In this document: piece after piece, positions 47,958-57,623 of the stretch | Layout of the letters: each line of letters begins with the position of its first letter | How positions within the stretch are numbered: position 1 is the stretch's first letter | From: Vibrio splendidus | GTDB taxonomy: Bacteria; Pseudomonadota; Gammaproteobacteria; Enterobacterales; Vibrionaceae | Length of the DNA: 64,000 nt | Assembly: GCF_024347615.1 (NCBI RefSeq) | Contig: NZ_AP025508.1 | Coordinates: 2,418,001 to 2,482,000, forward strand | Direction of reading: 5' to 3' | Notes under the pieces: generated by a model | The model's input: the letters and a program-made list of their open reading frames with translations, nothing else | What the model was told of the DNA's origin: nothing | Database searches by the model: none | Position numbers and translations under genes: made by a program

Positions 47958-48596
47958 ATGTACAAACTCCTAAAAAACATAAAAATATTAAGGCATTTGC
48001 AAAACAAACAATGCTGGGTGGGATTTTCAGAATCAATTGATTTCCTTTACAAAAATCACAAAGACATATCGCCAAAGGAGATTAAAAGTTTATATAAACA
48101 CATTAAATTCGGAAAAGAACTTAACACAAAATACATTGAAACAGTTTATAAAAAACTTTGTCGAGAACTTCAAAATCTTGATGAAAAAGAATTGAAAAAT
48201 AGAAATAAATTGGTTCGTTCTTTCGCGTCTTTAATTGAGTTGGAAAACAAATCACATGAAATTAACTCAATGCATTTCTTTGACTTCTATTATGAAATCA
48301 ATGACAAACACCGAGTAAATATTAAAAAATCATTGCTAAACATTATTCTCGACGCAAGGCGGAATAAAAAGCAATCAATAAAAAAACAAGAGGATTTATT
48401 TAATATAACATTATTATTTTTAGAAAAAGAGGTAAGTATTTCTATAAGTGAAATTAGCTCTCTTTTATTAAATCTCGAAAACTTACAATGGAAAAATAAA
48501 GAAAACAAAATTTTAGATGCTGATATAAAAGTAATAAAATTATTCTTCAAAAGAATAAAAAACACTTTGCTTGAAGATAAAACGATTTTTAATTAA
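47958..48596 (+). CDS. Hypothetical lysine-rich helical protein
   Basis: A 212-residue protein, very rich in Lys, Asn, Leu and Ile, with low-GC codon use unlike the core genes. It seems all-helical, with no signal peptide and no membrane segment; there is a run ARRNKKQSIKKQEDL that could touch nucleic acid. No ribosome binding site is clear before the ATG. No family is recognised. The base composition suggests recent transfer. It stands alone between elbB and the type I restriction operon. Confidence 0.6.
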   Translation: MYKLLKNIKILRHLQNKQCWVGFSESIDFLYKNHKDISPKEIKSLYKHIKFGKELNTKYIETVYKKLCRELQNLDEKELKNRNKLVRSFASLIELENKSHEINSMHFFDFYYEINDKHRVNIKKSLLNIILDARRNKKQSIKKQEDLFNITLLFLEKEVSISISEISSLLLNLENLQWKNKENKILDADIKVIKLFFKRIKNTLLEDKTIFN

Positions 48597-48597
48597 G

Positions 48598-48633
48598 ATT
48601 TTTGGAGGTTAATCATTCTTAACCTCCCAAAAA
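48598..48633. repeat. Inverted repeat after the lysine-rich gene
   Basis: TTTTTGGAGGTTAA pairs with TTAACCTCCCAAAAA around a six-base loop with one bulge. T precedes the stem and A follows it on both strands, so it is not a standard terminator. Confidence 0.5.
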
Positions 48634-48787
48634 CCAACCTCACCACATCCATTAAAAAAACAATGAAAGTTAGACGCATTTATGATGCCGAGAACCAGAT
48701 AGCAACTTTAAGCATAGTTTATCTACTGTTCCTCTATGTGTCACAAAAACTAAAGCAGAAACGTCTACAACGACAAATTTAACTAAA

Positions 48788-51700
48788 CTACGCACCTTGT
48801 TGATTATCTTTGCCTAAGCCTTTCATCAACATATCAAACATCAATCCAGCAAAGTTCTTAGCCACAGCATCATTAGACAGGACTTTCATAGCCATTTGCT
48901 CGTGAACGCCCATACTCTCAATCACAGCTTCATTAATTGATTCAGGGAACTGACCTAACATAGCTTGTTCTTTTGTGTTGTTACGAAGCTGATCCATGAC
49001 TACGTTATTTTCAGAGACTTTGCCCATAATTGTATTGGCATAGTTCAACATATCACTTTCCGTCAAACCGTCTTCAATAAACAAATCGTTCATTCGTTCG
49101 ATAATTTCGTTAAGCAATTCAGTTTTTGGATCTTTCGGTGTTGCACCTGAACCTTCTTTTGTCGCTGGTAAGTAAGGAGTGGAATCTTCACCCACTTTAT
49201 GACCTAACTGTAAATCAGCTTCTCGTTGCTCGTGCAAACGGTAATGCGTCATTACCACATCCGCTAAATCCACATCCTCTTGAACCAACTCTAAACGCAA
49301 TAGAGGTGCAAGGTGTTTTGCAAACAACGCCAGCTTCTCTAAATCGAAATCACTAAAATCGACAATCTGTGAAATGAACTCGTAGTAGCGAACAAAAGAG
49401 ACTAAATCTTTCTTAAACACTTCCAGAATATCTCTGGCTTCCTTAGCGTTTTTCACACTGTTTTGAGCAAACTTTATCGCTTTATCGTTCTTCTCAATCT
49501 TCGCCTTAGACAGATCCGCTTGTGCTGATTCTAAAACGTGTGTCGCTTCTTTGTAACGAAGCTCAAAGCGTGTTACGGGAGCCTTGCACAAGTTGGCTAA
49601 CTTAGCTTGTTTGGCTTTTTTGCTGTTATAAGCTTCAACAAATGTTTCAACTTCAAACCACTGATAGATCCCTACCTTATTCAGCTTATCCATCAACTCA
49701 TAGACGATATGAGGATCAGATACCCCTGCTAATTCAGCCGTTTGAAAATAGACTTTAAACTCTTCAAGAATATCGTCAGGCTCGTTAACAAAATCAAGGA
49801 CAAACGTTCTATCTTTACCTTTACAAGTTCGGTTCAAACGAGAGAGGGTTTGAATACACTCAACGCCTTTTAGTGGCTTATCGACATACATAGCAACAAG
49901 CTTAGGTTGGTCAAAGCCTGTCTGGAATTTATTCGCAACCAACATCACTTGATAATCTGACGTATCAAATGCTTTTCGCATATCACGACCACGCAAATTC
50001 GGGTTCATGTTATTTTCTGTAAACGTCTGATCGGGTAATTCAGGATCATTCACATCACCAGAAAACGCCACCATCGCATTGACATTGTTATAGCCCTTAC
50101 TTTGCACGTATTTTTCAAACGCCAGCTTATAGCGCACTGCTTCTAATCGGCTTGAAGTAACGACCATAGCCTTAGCTTCACCGCCTAACAGGTGTTTCAC
50201 CTTACTATTGAAGTGTTCAATAATCACTTCAACTTTTTGAGCAATATTGTAAGGGTGCAAGCGAACCCACTTCGCCATTTTTGAAGCAGCTTTTTTACTA
50301 TCAACTTCTTGGTCTGACGTTGGGTTTTCGTGTGCCAGTTGATAAGCGACACGATAACTGGTGTAGTTTTGTAGAACGTCTAAAATAAACCCTTCTTCAA
50401 TTGCTTGACGCATAGAGTAAACGTGGAACGCTGAGGGCTTATTTGTATCACTAACAGGCTCAGATAAATCAGGTCTACGACCAAACAACTCTAAAGTTTT
50501 TGCCTTCGGTGTAGCGGTAAAAGCAAAGTAGCTGAGTTTGTTTGACCCTTTACGAGCTTCCAACGACAAACGCAGCATATCTTCACTGTCTAATTCAGCA
50601 TCGTCTTCAAGTTCTTCTGCCATTAACACTTCACGCAATTTACGAGCGTTAGAGCTACTTTGTCCAGAGTGAGCTTCATCAGCAATAACAGCAAAACTAC
50701 GACCCGCTAACGTTGCGTCTTCACGTATCGCTTCTAAGACGTGTGGAAAGGTTTGAATGGTCACAATAATGATGGATGTACCAGCCTTTAACTCTCCTGC
50801 TAATTGACTCGATTTAGAGCCTTGCGCTGCTTCACGATTAACACGAGCAATCATTCCTTCGTTATGATCGAACTGATAAATCGTATCTTGCAACTGACTA
50901 TCAAGAACGGTTCTATCTGTGATAACGATAACGGAGTCAAAAACCTTATCACCAGCTTGTTTATCAAGCTCTGGATGTTCAGTGTAATAGTGTTTTGAAG
51001 CAAGTTGGTGTGAAAGCCAAGCAATAGAATTAGATTTACCTGATCCAGCACTGTGTTGAACCAGATACTTCTCACCCGTACCTTCCAGATCGACTGTGTT
51101 AATCAGTTTAGACACGACCGCCCATTGGTGATAGCGAGGGAAAATCATCGTTTCTTTGACTTTAATTGTCCCGTCTAACTCTTCAATCTCTTTACGTTCT
51201 AAATGAATGTAACGGCTTAAAATAAGCAGTAGATTGTCTTTCTGGAAAATCTCATTCCAAAGATAAGAAGTCGCATAAGAATCATCTTCTGGAATGTCAT
51301 TGCCTTTGCCACCGTCCCACGTTCCTTGATCAAATGGTAGGAAGAATGTCTTTTCCCCCATCAAAAAAGTCGTCATAGCAACGTTGTACTGACTAACAGC
51401 AAAGTGAACCAATGCACCACGCTTAAAGGTTAATAATGGCTCTGCTTTCTTTGTGGCTGGATCTTTGGGCTGCCTGTCCTTCATGTATTGGACTTTGGCA
51501 TTATCAATCGATTGTTTAAACTCTGATTTAAGTTCACAGGTAGCAACAGGAATACCATTCACGAACAGAGTTAAATCGATACGTCCGTCATAGCCGTTAG
51601 GCGAATAAATCAGCTCTGGCACAACACGTAAGATATTTTTCTGATATTGAGCCGTAGCATCAGGATTTAAGTCGTGATCAGGCTTGAATGTACAGAAGCG

Positions 51701-52015
51701 AAACTTAGCCCCACGATCCTTAACTTGATTACGCAATACCCACAACGTGCCTTTACTCTTTAAATCACGATCTAACGCTTTGAACATAGCATCACGAGTA
51801 GCGGTCGGATTACGGTCTGTATTTGGGGAGTGTTGCGCTAACTTTTCCCACTGCGTAGGTTGAGTGTTCCGAATGAATGCCTCAGCATCTTCTGTATAAA
51901 GAGCCAACTCACGATTGTATTTGTTCGATTGACCTAACAGCCAGCCGTTTGACTGCATTTGGTCAAGAATATCGTTTTGGAATTGAAGCTCTCTTGTTGT
52001 TTTTTCTTTACTCAT
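48788..52015 (-). CDS. hsdR: Type I restriction enzyme, endonuclease/translocase subunit
   Basis: HsdR is the motor and nuclease subunit that cuts unmodified DNA after translocation. The 1075-residue protein has the N-terminal PD-(D/E)xK nuclease (DGRIDLTLFVNGIPVATCELK, with Asp147, Glu161, Lys163), then a superfamily 2 helicase: Walker A HSAGSGKSNS at 321-330, the ADEAHSG motif, FTATP, and LVANKFQTGFDQP and QTLSRLNRT in the second RecA domain. The C-terminal helical part is for assembly with HsdM and HsdS. All motifs are present, so it should be active. It ends the hsdM-hsdS-membrane protein-hsdR unit. Confidence 0.96.
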   Translation of the reverse strand: MSKEKTTRELQFQNDILDQMQSNGWLLGQSNKYNRELALYTEDAEAFIRNTQPTQWEKLAQHSPNTDRNPTATRDAMFKALDRDLKSKGTLWVLRNQVKDRGAKFRFCTFKPDHDLNPDATAQYQKNILRVVPELIYSPNGYDGRIDLTLFVNGIPVATCELKSEFKQSIDNAKVQYMKDRQPKDPATKKAEPLLTFKRGALVHFAVSQYNVAMTTFLMGEKTFFLPFDQGTWDGGKGNDIPEDDSYATSYLWNEIFQKDNLLLILSRYIHLERKEIEELDGTIKVKETMIFPRYHQWAVVSKLINTVDLEGTGEKYLVQHSAGSGKSNSIAWLSHQLASKHYYTEHPELDKQAGDKVFDSVIVITDRTVLDSQLQDTIYQFDHNEGMIARVNREAAQGSKSSQLAGELKAGTSIIIVTIQTFPHVLEAIREDATLAGRSFAVIADEAHSGQSSSNARKLREVLMAEELEDDAELDSEDMLRLSLEARKGSNKLSYFAFTATPKAKTLELFGRRPDLSEPVSDTNKPSAFHVYSMRQAIEEGFILDVLQNYTSYRVAYQLAHENPTSDQEVDSKKAASKMAKWVRLHPYNIAQKVEVIIEHFNSKVKHLLGGEAKAMVVTSSRLEAVRYKLAFEKYVQSKGYNNVNAMVAFSGDVNDPELPDQTFTENNMNPNLRGRDMRKAFDTSDYQVMLVANKFQTGFDQPKLVAMYVDKPLKGVECIQTLSRLNRTCKGKDRTFVLDFVNEPDDILEEFKVYFQTAELAGVSDPHIVYELMDKLNKVGIYQWFEVETFVEAYNSKKAKQAKLANLCKAPVTRFELRYKEATHVLESAQADLSKAKIEKNDKAIKFAQNSVKNAKEARDILEVFKKDLVSFVRYYEFISQIVDFSDFDLEKLALFAKHLAPLLRLELVQEDVDLADVVMTHYRLHEQREADLQLGHKVGEDSTPYLPATKEGSGATPKDPKTELLNEIIERMNDLFIEDGLTESDMLNYANTIMGKVSENNVVMDQLRNNTKEQAMLGQFPESINEAVIESMGVHEQMAMKVLSNDAVAKNFAGLMFDMLMKGLGKDNQQGA

Positions 52016-52044
52016 TACCTAACCACTTTTCTGGTATAACTGGT

Positions 52045-52749
52045 TTAATTAAACCAGTTAAGAGTTGAGATATGTTTTAATATTCTGACTAAATGATTAC
52101 TTAGTGGATAGCTTGCAATTGCACAAACACCAAGCATATAAGGCGTTACAATATCGAGGTTTTCTCGATATTGAGAAAAAGACGCTATTAATTCTTTGCA
52201 CTCTAAGGCAAGAACCTTCAAGTAAGTTCTTAAACCAAACTGAGAGTAAATGTTGATATGCAAGGTTGTGTAATAGTGTTCATATTGAGTTCTGATATCC
52301 ACTGTATGAGCTATATACCTGCGAAAGAACATCTTCCTCACATAGTTAGTGTTCCAACTTAAATCGTGAGGAAATCGGTCAAAATACTCTTCTGGTAGAG
52401 ATTCAATTAAAATCCCTTTTTTATGTTCATAATCAGGTCCTACTTGCCTATCAAAAAAATCAAGGCTTAATAGCCTCGTTGACCATATACCGAAAAGTTG
52501 ATCGTGATAAGGCTTTGCATAGTTGTGATATCTAATGATAAGAAAAGCAATCGATATACATAGAAATGCCCCTAAACCACTTTGATTAGTGAATGTAATT
52601 TTAAAGATGAATGTATTCGCTTCTTCAAGCTTTGCGCCAGTAAACGACAGAGCCAGAAGAGTTAGGGAAGCTAACGTTAGTAGCTTCCTCTTTGCCTTTA
52701 ACCCTTCATCTGAATCTATGTTAGCGATTAACTCGTTTCTATCAGACAT
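52045..52749 (-). CDS. Membrane protein of unknown function inside the hsd operon
   Basis: The 234-residue protein has two closely spaced hydrophobic helices at about 24-42 and 57-75, a long soluble part rich in charged and aromatic residues (YDHQ, KKGILIESLPEEYFDRFPHD, YVRKMFFRRYIAHTVD), and a third, weaker hydrophobic stretch near 203-220. It lies five bases after hsdS and 29 before hsdR on the same strand, so it is translated from the same message. No family is recognised. The 2-TM plus helical domain plan recalls SLATT-like effectors of conflict systems, but this is only a resemblance. It could be an abortive-infection back-up to the restriction system. Confidence 0.7.
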   Translation of the reverse strand: MSDRNELIANIDSDEGLKAKRKLLTLASLTLLALSFTGAKLEEANTFIFKITFTNQSGLGAFLCISIAFLIIRYHNYAKPYHDQLFGIWSTRLLSLDFFDRQVGPDYEHKKGILIESLPEEYFDRFPHDLSWNTNYVRKMFFRRYIAHTVDIRTQYEHYYTTLHINIYSQFGLRTYLKVLALECKELIASFSQYRENLDIVTPYMLGVCAIASYPLSNHLVRILKHISTLNWFN

Positions 52750-52754
52750 TAGTC

Positions 52755-54062
52755 TTACTTAGACTCCCAATCACGCACATCAATCTTTCCTGTTACTGCT
52801 GCTGAGATAAGGGCTACTTTGCGTTCTTTGAGTATTGTTACTTGCTTATCCGCTAAATAAGTAAGCTGTTCAATTCTTTCTTCTAAGTAATCAAGGAATT
52901 GTAAGATACTCTTTAGTTCTTCTTTTGGTGGAACTGGAATACTAACTCTTAAAAAACCTGGCTTTGGAATCCGCTTCCTCAAGCCTCTGTATAATGGTTT
53001 AAGGAGCTTTCTATCGTCCATAGCTTTGTAAAAATATTCTAAAAATCTTGCCATATTTGGGTTTGAACATTCGAATACAGTGTAGTCACCACTAATCATT
53101 CCAAGGTGATGAGATAGACCTACAGTTCGAGGAGTTTCCTCAACGTCAAATAGACAAAATACAAGATCGCCTTTTCTAACTTCCTGTGTCCTATCTAAGT
53201 GATCCGATTGTTTGCCTTCTCCACTTGATATGTTACGAACTAACACTCCTTTTTTTGTTAAAGATAGAAGCTGGTAATTTCGATAATTTTGACCAACTAA
53301 AACTCGCCTCATAGACATTACACTTCGATTGGGGACTTGTGACCAATGCTCTGGGGCTAAAGGAGTCCAACTAATTCCTGTTTCAACAAAACTAACGTCA
53401 GCGGTTAGACCTTTTGTTACGGTATGATAACGATTAGCAAGGAGTTTTTCTTTTAACAGCTCAATCAACTTTTCTTGTTTCGTGATTAAGGTGTCGATCT
53501 TGGCGGTTTCGTGATCGAGGAAGTTGGCGATTTTTTGTTGTTCATTTTGTGGGAATGAAGGAACCTTAATTTGTACTAAATCAGAAGCATTAATCGCTGG
53601 ATAACTAACACCAACAGAACGAGCAACGACTTCTTTAATAAACCCTTTTGCTCGTAAACAATATGACGCAAAGCCCTTATCAAGCAAATGCTTTGGGCGA
53701 ATAACTGCAAAGCCAGTAGATACAATCATGTTTTCTGGTGGGTTAGTTATTGGAGCGATAGCTTCAAGGTACGTTCTTACAGTTGATACAATTACATCAC
53801 CATCACGAACAATTCTTCTTGCTCTTGACGGCGATTTTCCAAATATCACTTTTTCTGTCTTAGTAATTCCATTAACAGCCGAGACACTACCAATATCTAC
53901 ATACTCAATTTCATAATTAGCATCAGTTGATTCGTTTATCACTTCATCATTACATGAACAAATAAACTTCAATGGTTTTGAAGACCAATGCGTAGGAATT
54001 ACACCTAACCAATCAACCCCAGACTCATTATACTCAGGGTATGCTTTATAACGACCTGTCAT
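52755..54062 (-). CDS. hsdS: Type I restriction enzyme, specificity subunit
   Basis: HsdS reads the bipartite target site for both modification and cutting. The 435-residue protein has two target-recognition domains, each followed by a conserved helix: the first TRD opens PEYNESGVDWLGVIPTHW and its helix includes NEQQKIANFLDHETAKIDTL; the second starts near SWTPLAPEHWSQVPN and ends with SILQFLDYLEERIEQL. Both halves are full length, so the site should have two parts. It overlaps hsdM by one base (TAATG). TRD sequences set the recognition site, which cannot be read from sequence here. Confidence 0.95.
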   Translation of the reverse strand: MTGRYKAYPEYNESGVDWLGVIPTHWSSKPLKFICSCNDEVINESTDANYEIEYVDIGSVSAVNGITKTEKVIFGKSPSRARRIVRDGDVIVSTVRTYLEAIAPITNPPENMIVSTGFAVIRPKHLLDKGFASYCLRAKGFIKEVVARSVGVSYPAINASDLVQIKVPSFPQNEQQKIANFLDHETAKIDTLITKQEKLIELLKEKLLANRYHTVTKGLTADVSFVETGISWTPLAPEHWSQVPNRSVMSMRRVLVGQNYRNYQLLSLTKKGVLVRNISSGEGKQSDHLDRTQEVRKGDLVFCLFDVEETPRTVGLSHHLGMISGDYTVFECSNPNMARFLEYFYKAMDDRKLLKPLYRGLRKRIPKPGFLRVSIPVPPKEELKSILQFLDYLEERIEQLTYLADKQVTILKERKVALISAAVTGKIDVRDWESK

Positions 54063-56104
54063 TATGAATGCACCTCGTTAAGTAGCTGCATAATCTCAGC
54101 CGATACCGCATCTAAATCTGCATCAATGGCTTCTAAGGCTCTTGGTAGCTCATAGACATAGAAATGACGGTTGAATGGGATTTCATAACCAACCACACCC
54201 ACTTCACCGTCCAGTTCATCGGTTTTTTTAGTATCAACCCAAGCGTCAGGAACGTGCGGTAATACTTCACGAGCAAAGTAATCTTCAACGGTTTCCGTTA
54301 GTGGCACGTTTTCGTTATCACGTAAATCTGGGTTCGCTTCAATCTTACCTTTAACCTTACACACTTCTGCTTCATCATCGTGCTCACCTAAGTGCTTCAC
54401 GATTAGCTTTTGCTGTGCTGCAGTAAGCTTTGAGCCGTTCAAATTAACGGTAAAGTCTTTTAAGAATGTATCACGAGATAACAGCTTCTCTTCTGTGAAT
54501 AAAGCAAGGGCTTCTAATACGGCTTGTTGAAGTGCTTCACCCAATTTTGTCCACGCTTTATCCGCTTTAAGCGCTTCAATTCTCAATTCGTCTTTCGGGT
54601 AAATCGCAAGTTTAAGAGGACGTTCTACTGTAATTCTTCGGTAACCAAATTCTTTATAATCAAAAATCTTACTAAACGTATTTTCGGCAAATTGACCGTA
54701 GGTTTTTACAATCGTATCAATGCTCTCTTCGGTCAGCTCTTTACGCTTACTGCCTAACGATTTACGCATCGCAGAGTAAAATACGTCTTGATCATTCCCT
54801 TCAACTTCACCACCACCACTTCGACCACGACCGCCTTTTTTAGCACGTTCTTTTGAAGCATTGATTAGCTGAACTTTACCTTTACGATTAGCTGGCTTTT
54901 GGCTTGATAAGACCCACACATAAGTTGCAATACCAGTGTTGTAAAACATATCAGTTGGTAGAGCGACAATTGCTTCAAGCAAGTCATTTTCAAGAATGTA
55001 GCGTCTAATTTCACTTTCACCGCTACCTGCCCCACCTGTAAACAGTGGTGAGCCGTTCAAGATAATACCGATACGTGAACCACCTTCATGCTGAGGACGC
55101 ATTTTGCTAACAAGGTGCATTAAGAAGAGTAACGAACCGTCAGATACTCGTGGTAAACCTGCACCAAAACGACCTTCAAATCCTTTATCTGTATGCTCAT
55201 CGCTAATGAACTTTTGAATCTTCTTCCAATCCACACCAAACGGAGGGTTCGATAACATGTAATCAAACTTATCAGTGCGGAGTTGGTCATTAGACAAGGT
55301 ATTACCCAGCTTAATGTTATCGACCTTCTGACCTTTGATTAGCATATCCGCTTTACAGATTGCGTATGACTCAGGGTTTAGCTCTTGACCAAAAGCCGAT
55401 AAAGAAGCTTGATCATTCAATTCGTGTAGATATTCCATACCTGATGATAAGAAACCACCTGTACCAGCCGTAGGATCGTAAATTGAACGCACTAAGCCTG
55501 CTTGTGTAAGTGCTGCATCATCGTTCGTAAAAACTAATGACGTAGTTAGACGGACAATATCTCTTGGCGTGAAGTGCTCACCAGCCGTTTCATTTGAACT
55601 TTCAGCAAAGCGTCTGATCAATTCTTCAAACACCAAACCCATTCCGTAGTTGCTTATCTGTTCTGGTGATAATGGCGCATTCGCAAACTGTTTTGATACT
55701 TTGTAAAGGAGATCCGCTTCTTCCAATTTATCAATTGTATTGAAAAAATCGAAATGCTCAAAAATCTCACGAGCGTTAGGACTGAATGACTGAATATAAC
55801 TTTCAAGGTTACTGGCAACGTTCGTTTCACCGAGACGACTCAGATCCATTTTTGAAGTGTTGTAAAAGCTCAGTTTTGCCGAGTGAGTCAAGATCTTGTC
55901 TTGCGCTTCAAAAGGCATTGCTTTCACTGCTTCATACTTGTCTAAAACATCAGATTTAGTCTCTTCAATCACGCACTCTAAACGTCTAAGAAGAGTGAAA
56001 GGTAAGATAATACGACCGTATTGAGACTGTTTGAAATCGCCACGCAGAAGGTCTGCCACTGACCACAGCAGCGCTGCCGTTGAAGAAAAGTTATTGTTCG
56101 TCAT
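54062..56104 (-). CDS. hsdM: Type I restriction enzyme, N6-adenine methyltransferase subunit
   Basis: HsdM methylates adenine in the target site to protect the host. The 680-residue protein has an N-terminal HsdM helical domain ([29 protein letters not shown]), the segment [18 protein letters not shown], the SAM motif [11 protein letters not shown] (210-220) and catalytic NPPFG (286-290), and a long C-terminal region. It is longer than E. coli HsdM (529) but similar to other type I enzymes with extended tails. It is the first gene of the operon, so the methylase is made first. Confidence 0.96.
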   Translation of the reverse strand: MTNNNFSSTAALLWSVADLLRGDFKQSQYGRIILPFTLLRRLECVIEETKSDVLDKYEAVKAMPFEAQDKILTHSAKLSFYNTSKMDLSRLGETNVASNLESYIQSFSPNAREIFEHFDFFNTIDKLEEADLLYKVSKQFANAPLSPEQISNYGMGLVFEELIRRFAESSNETAGEHFTPRDIVRLTTSLVFTNDDAALTQAGLVRSIYDPTAGTGGFLSSGMEYLHELNDQASLSAFGQELNPESYAICKADMLIKGQKVDNIKLGNTLSNDQLRTDKFDYMLSNPPFGVDWKKIQKFISDEHTDKGFEGRFGAGLPRVSDGSLLFLMHLVSKMRPQHEGGSRIGIILNGSPLFTGGAGSGESEIRRYILENDLLEAIVALPTDMFYNTGIATYVWVLSSQKPANRKGKVQLINASKERAKKGGRGRSGGGEVEGNDQDVFYSAMRKSLGSKRKELTEESIDTIVKTYGQFAENTFSKIFDYKEFGYRRITVERPLKLAIYPKDELRIEALKADKAWTKLGEALQQAVLEALALFTEEKLLSRDTFLKDFTVNLNGSKLTAAQQKLIVKHLGEHDDEAEVCKVKGKIEANPDLRDNENVPLTETVEDYFAREVLPHVPDAWVDTKKTDELDGEVGVVGYEIPFNRHFYVYELPRALEAIDADLDAVSAEIMQLLNEVHS

Positions 56105-56285
56105 TATTATTCAGCTTTTTTCATAAAAAAATTGACCGAATCGTATCATATTTCGTTAAAAAATTACATGGGACAGTGTAAGTTGAGATGTGAGCAACAC
56201 TCTGAATCATAGACAATTATGACTTAATCAATGCGGCTGCTACAATAGGATATAAATTGATAAAAACCACGCTGAACAAGGCACA

Positions 56286-56858
56286 ATGAAAGATACTTCT
56301 TACCACCAACTTCTACAATCAACATTCGAAAACGCACTTCTACACCTTTATTTCAAGATAAATACTTCAAAGGTCTTTATAAAAGAAGAGCAGCGTAACA
56401 AAATCATCATCGACTTTTTAAAGCCGAAAGTGAAACTGGCTCAATACAGCAGTATCAAAAAAAAGCTCAAAACGGTTTGTTTAATGAAGAACAAGCTTGG
56501 TTCGATAGAGAAACACTTAGATAGCATTGTCAGTCAATATGTTTCGGTAGAGACTAACAATGATGTCGGTAAGCTTTACAGCGTGTTAGAGAGCTTTGAA
56601 AGCACTGGATTAGAAACAAAGCTAATCGAAGAGACACCGAAGACGGAATCTGATGTTGTGTATCTCGATAGGTCACACATCGAGCATTGCTTTTCTGATG
56701 ATAACCGACAAGTTAGACCAATCTCTTTGTTCATAAAAACCGAAGATTTAAGTAAGTTTTTGAAATGTTTAACTGAGCAAAACTTCTTCCAATTTGAGTC
56801 ATCCCAAAGCAATGAAGAGCTGAAAACTTACCATTATCAGCTTCAAGCTATAAACTGA
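56286..56858 (+). CDS. Hypothetical protein convergent with the NYN nuclease gene
   Basis: A 190-residue soluble protein with no recognised family. The N-terminal half is basic and probably helical (EEQRNKIIIDFLKPKVKLAQ, IKKKLKTVCLMKNKLGSIEK); the C-terminal half is acidic to neutral. It is divergent from hsdM (181-base gap). Its TGA stop at 56856-56858 directly abuts the stop of the NYN-like gene on the other strand, so the two overlap in their untranslated ends. Confidence 0.6.
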   Translation: MKDTSYHQLLQSTFENALLHLYFKINTSKVFIKEEQRNKIIIDFLKPKVKLAQYSSIKKKLKTVCLMKNKLGSIEKHLDSIVSQYVSVETNNDVGKLYSVLESFESTGLETKLIEETPKTESDVVYLDRSHIEHCFSDDNRQVRPISLFIKTEDLSKFLKCLTEQNFFQFESSQSNEELKTYHYQLQAIN

Positions 56859-57422
56859 TCAGCATTGAACCCATTGTTTCTTATTTTCGGTAGTTCTTTT
56901 AATACGATTCGATGCAGAAAGAGCGTTAACAGCCCTTGTGAACGTTTGCCTTGCCAAACCTAACTCTTCTTGAAGTGTTGGGTCTAATGCTCTTGGTTTT
57001 ACTAAGGCATTGAATAACTTCTCTTCTGGAGAATCCGAACATATGACGGCAACGGGTAAAGAGACGATTTTTGCCGCCTCTCGTGTTTTGACAATGTGAG
57101 TTTTCACACCGAATTGTTCACACTGAAACTCAAAGGCGGAGGTCAGATCCTGATCATTTGTATAAAGCTCAAACTCTGCCTTAGAGAGAGCTTTTGCATC
57201 ATATAGGGTCAAATACTTGGTCAGTGCAGAAATGATATAGAAATCTGCCTGATTAGAGCCTGTGGGATAGTTGGAAAAGTGCTGGAACAATACCTTATCG
57301 CAATATTGCTCGATGTTAGGAGATTTGGAAAATACCAATACTTTGTCGGTCAAGGAAGGTAAGACCTGCTCTACAACCTTAAGTCCTACGTTTTCAGCAT
57401 CCACAAACACAACTTTCATCAT
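56859..57422 (-). CDS. NYN/PIN-like nuclease domain protein
   Basis: A 187-residue protein whose first 120 residues fit the NYN branch of the PIN fold: FVDAENVG with Asp8, GSNQADFYIISAL with Asp60, and YTNDQDLTSAFEF with Asp90/Asp92, the set of acidic residues that bind metal in these RNases. The last 50 residues (LGLARQTFTRAVNALSASNRI) look like a winged helix-turn-helix. It may be an RNase of a defence or toxin-type unit, or a PIN-fold regulator. The promoter carries palindromes at 57440-57467, suggesting tight control. No family more specific than NYN is claimed. Confidence 0.65.
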   Translation of the reverse strand: MMKVVFVDAENVGLKVVEQVLPSLTDKVLVFSKSPNIEQYCDKVLFQHFSNYPTGSNQADFYIISALTKYLTLYDAKALSKAEFELYTNDQDLTSAFEFQCEQFGVKTHIVKTREAAKIVSLPVAVICSDSPEEKLFNALVKPRALDPTLQEELGLARQTFTRAVNALSASNRIKRTTENKKQWVQC

Positions 57423-57439
57423 TCACCCTTCGTTTAACT

Positions 57440-57467
57440 CAATGTATTGCATTGTATAATAATACAA
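57440..57467. promoter_or_regulatory. Palindromes in the promoter of the NYN-like gene
   Basis: CAATG-TATTG-CATTG (57440-57454) is a 5-5-5 inverted repeat, and TTGTAT-AATA-ATACAA (57452-57467) a perfect 6-4-6 one. They overlap and lie 18-45 bases before the ATG, where a -10 (TATTAT on the minus strand) would fall. They fit an operator. Confidence 0.45.
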
Positions 57468-57531
57468 AATAATTACTCTCTCTTTTCCGCAATACCCCGC
57501 AAAAATCCCGCAATCATTTTTCCTTAAACGC

Positions 57532-57551
57532 AAAAAAGCCCTAAACAGGGC
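57532..57551 (-). terminator. Terminator of the rep-like gene pair
   Basis: GCCCT-AAAC-AGGGC with a six-T run on the minus strand, 72 bases after the stop of the 133-aa gene. Confidence 0.65.
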
Positions 57552-57623
57552 AATTCTCAAAGATAGGAGCACAATACTACCTATATTGTTGTTGTAAATT
57601 AGCCCCTTAAATCGGAGCTAATG

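Noticed and set aside
48598..48633. Hairpin after the lysine-rich orphan as a terminator
   Set aside because: The T-run comes before and the A-run after the stem on both strands, so it does not fit a Rho-independent terminator.
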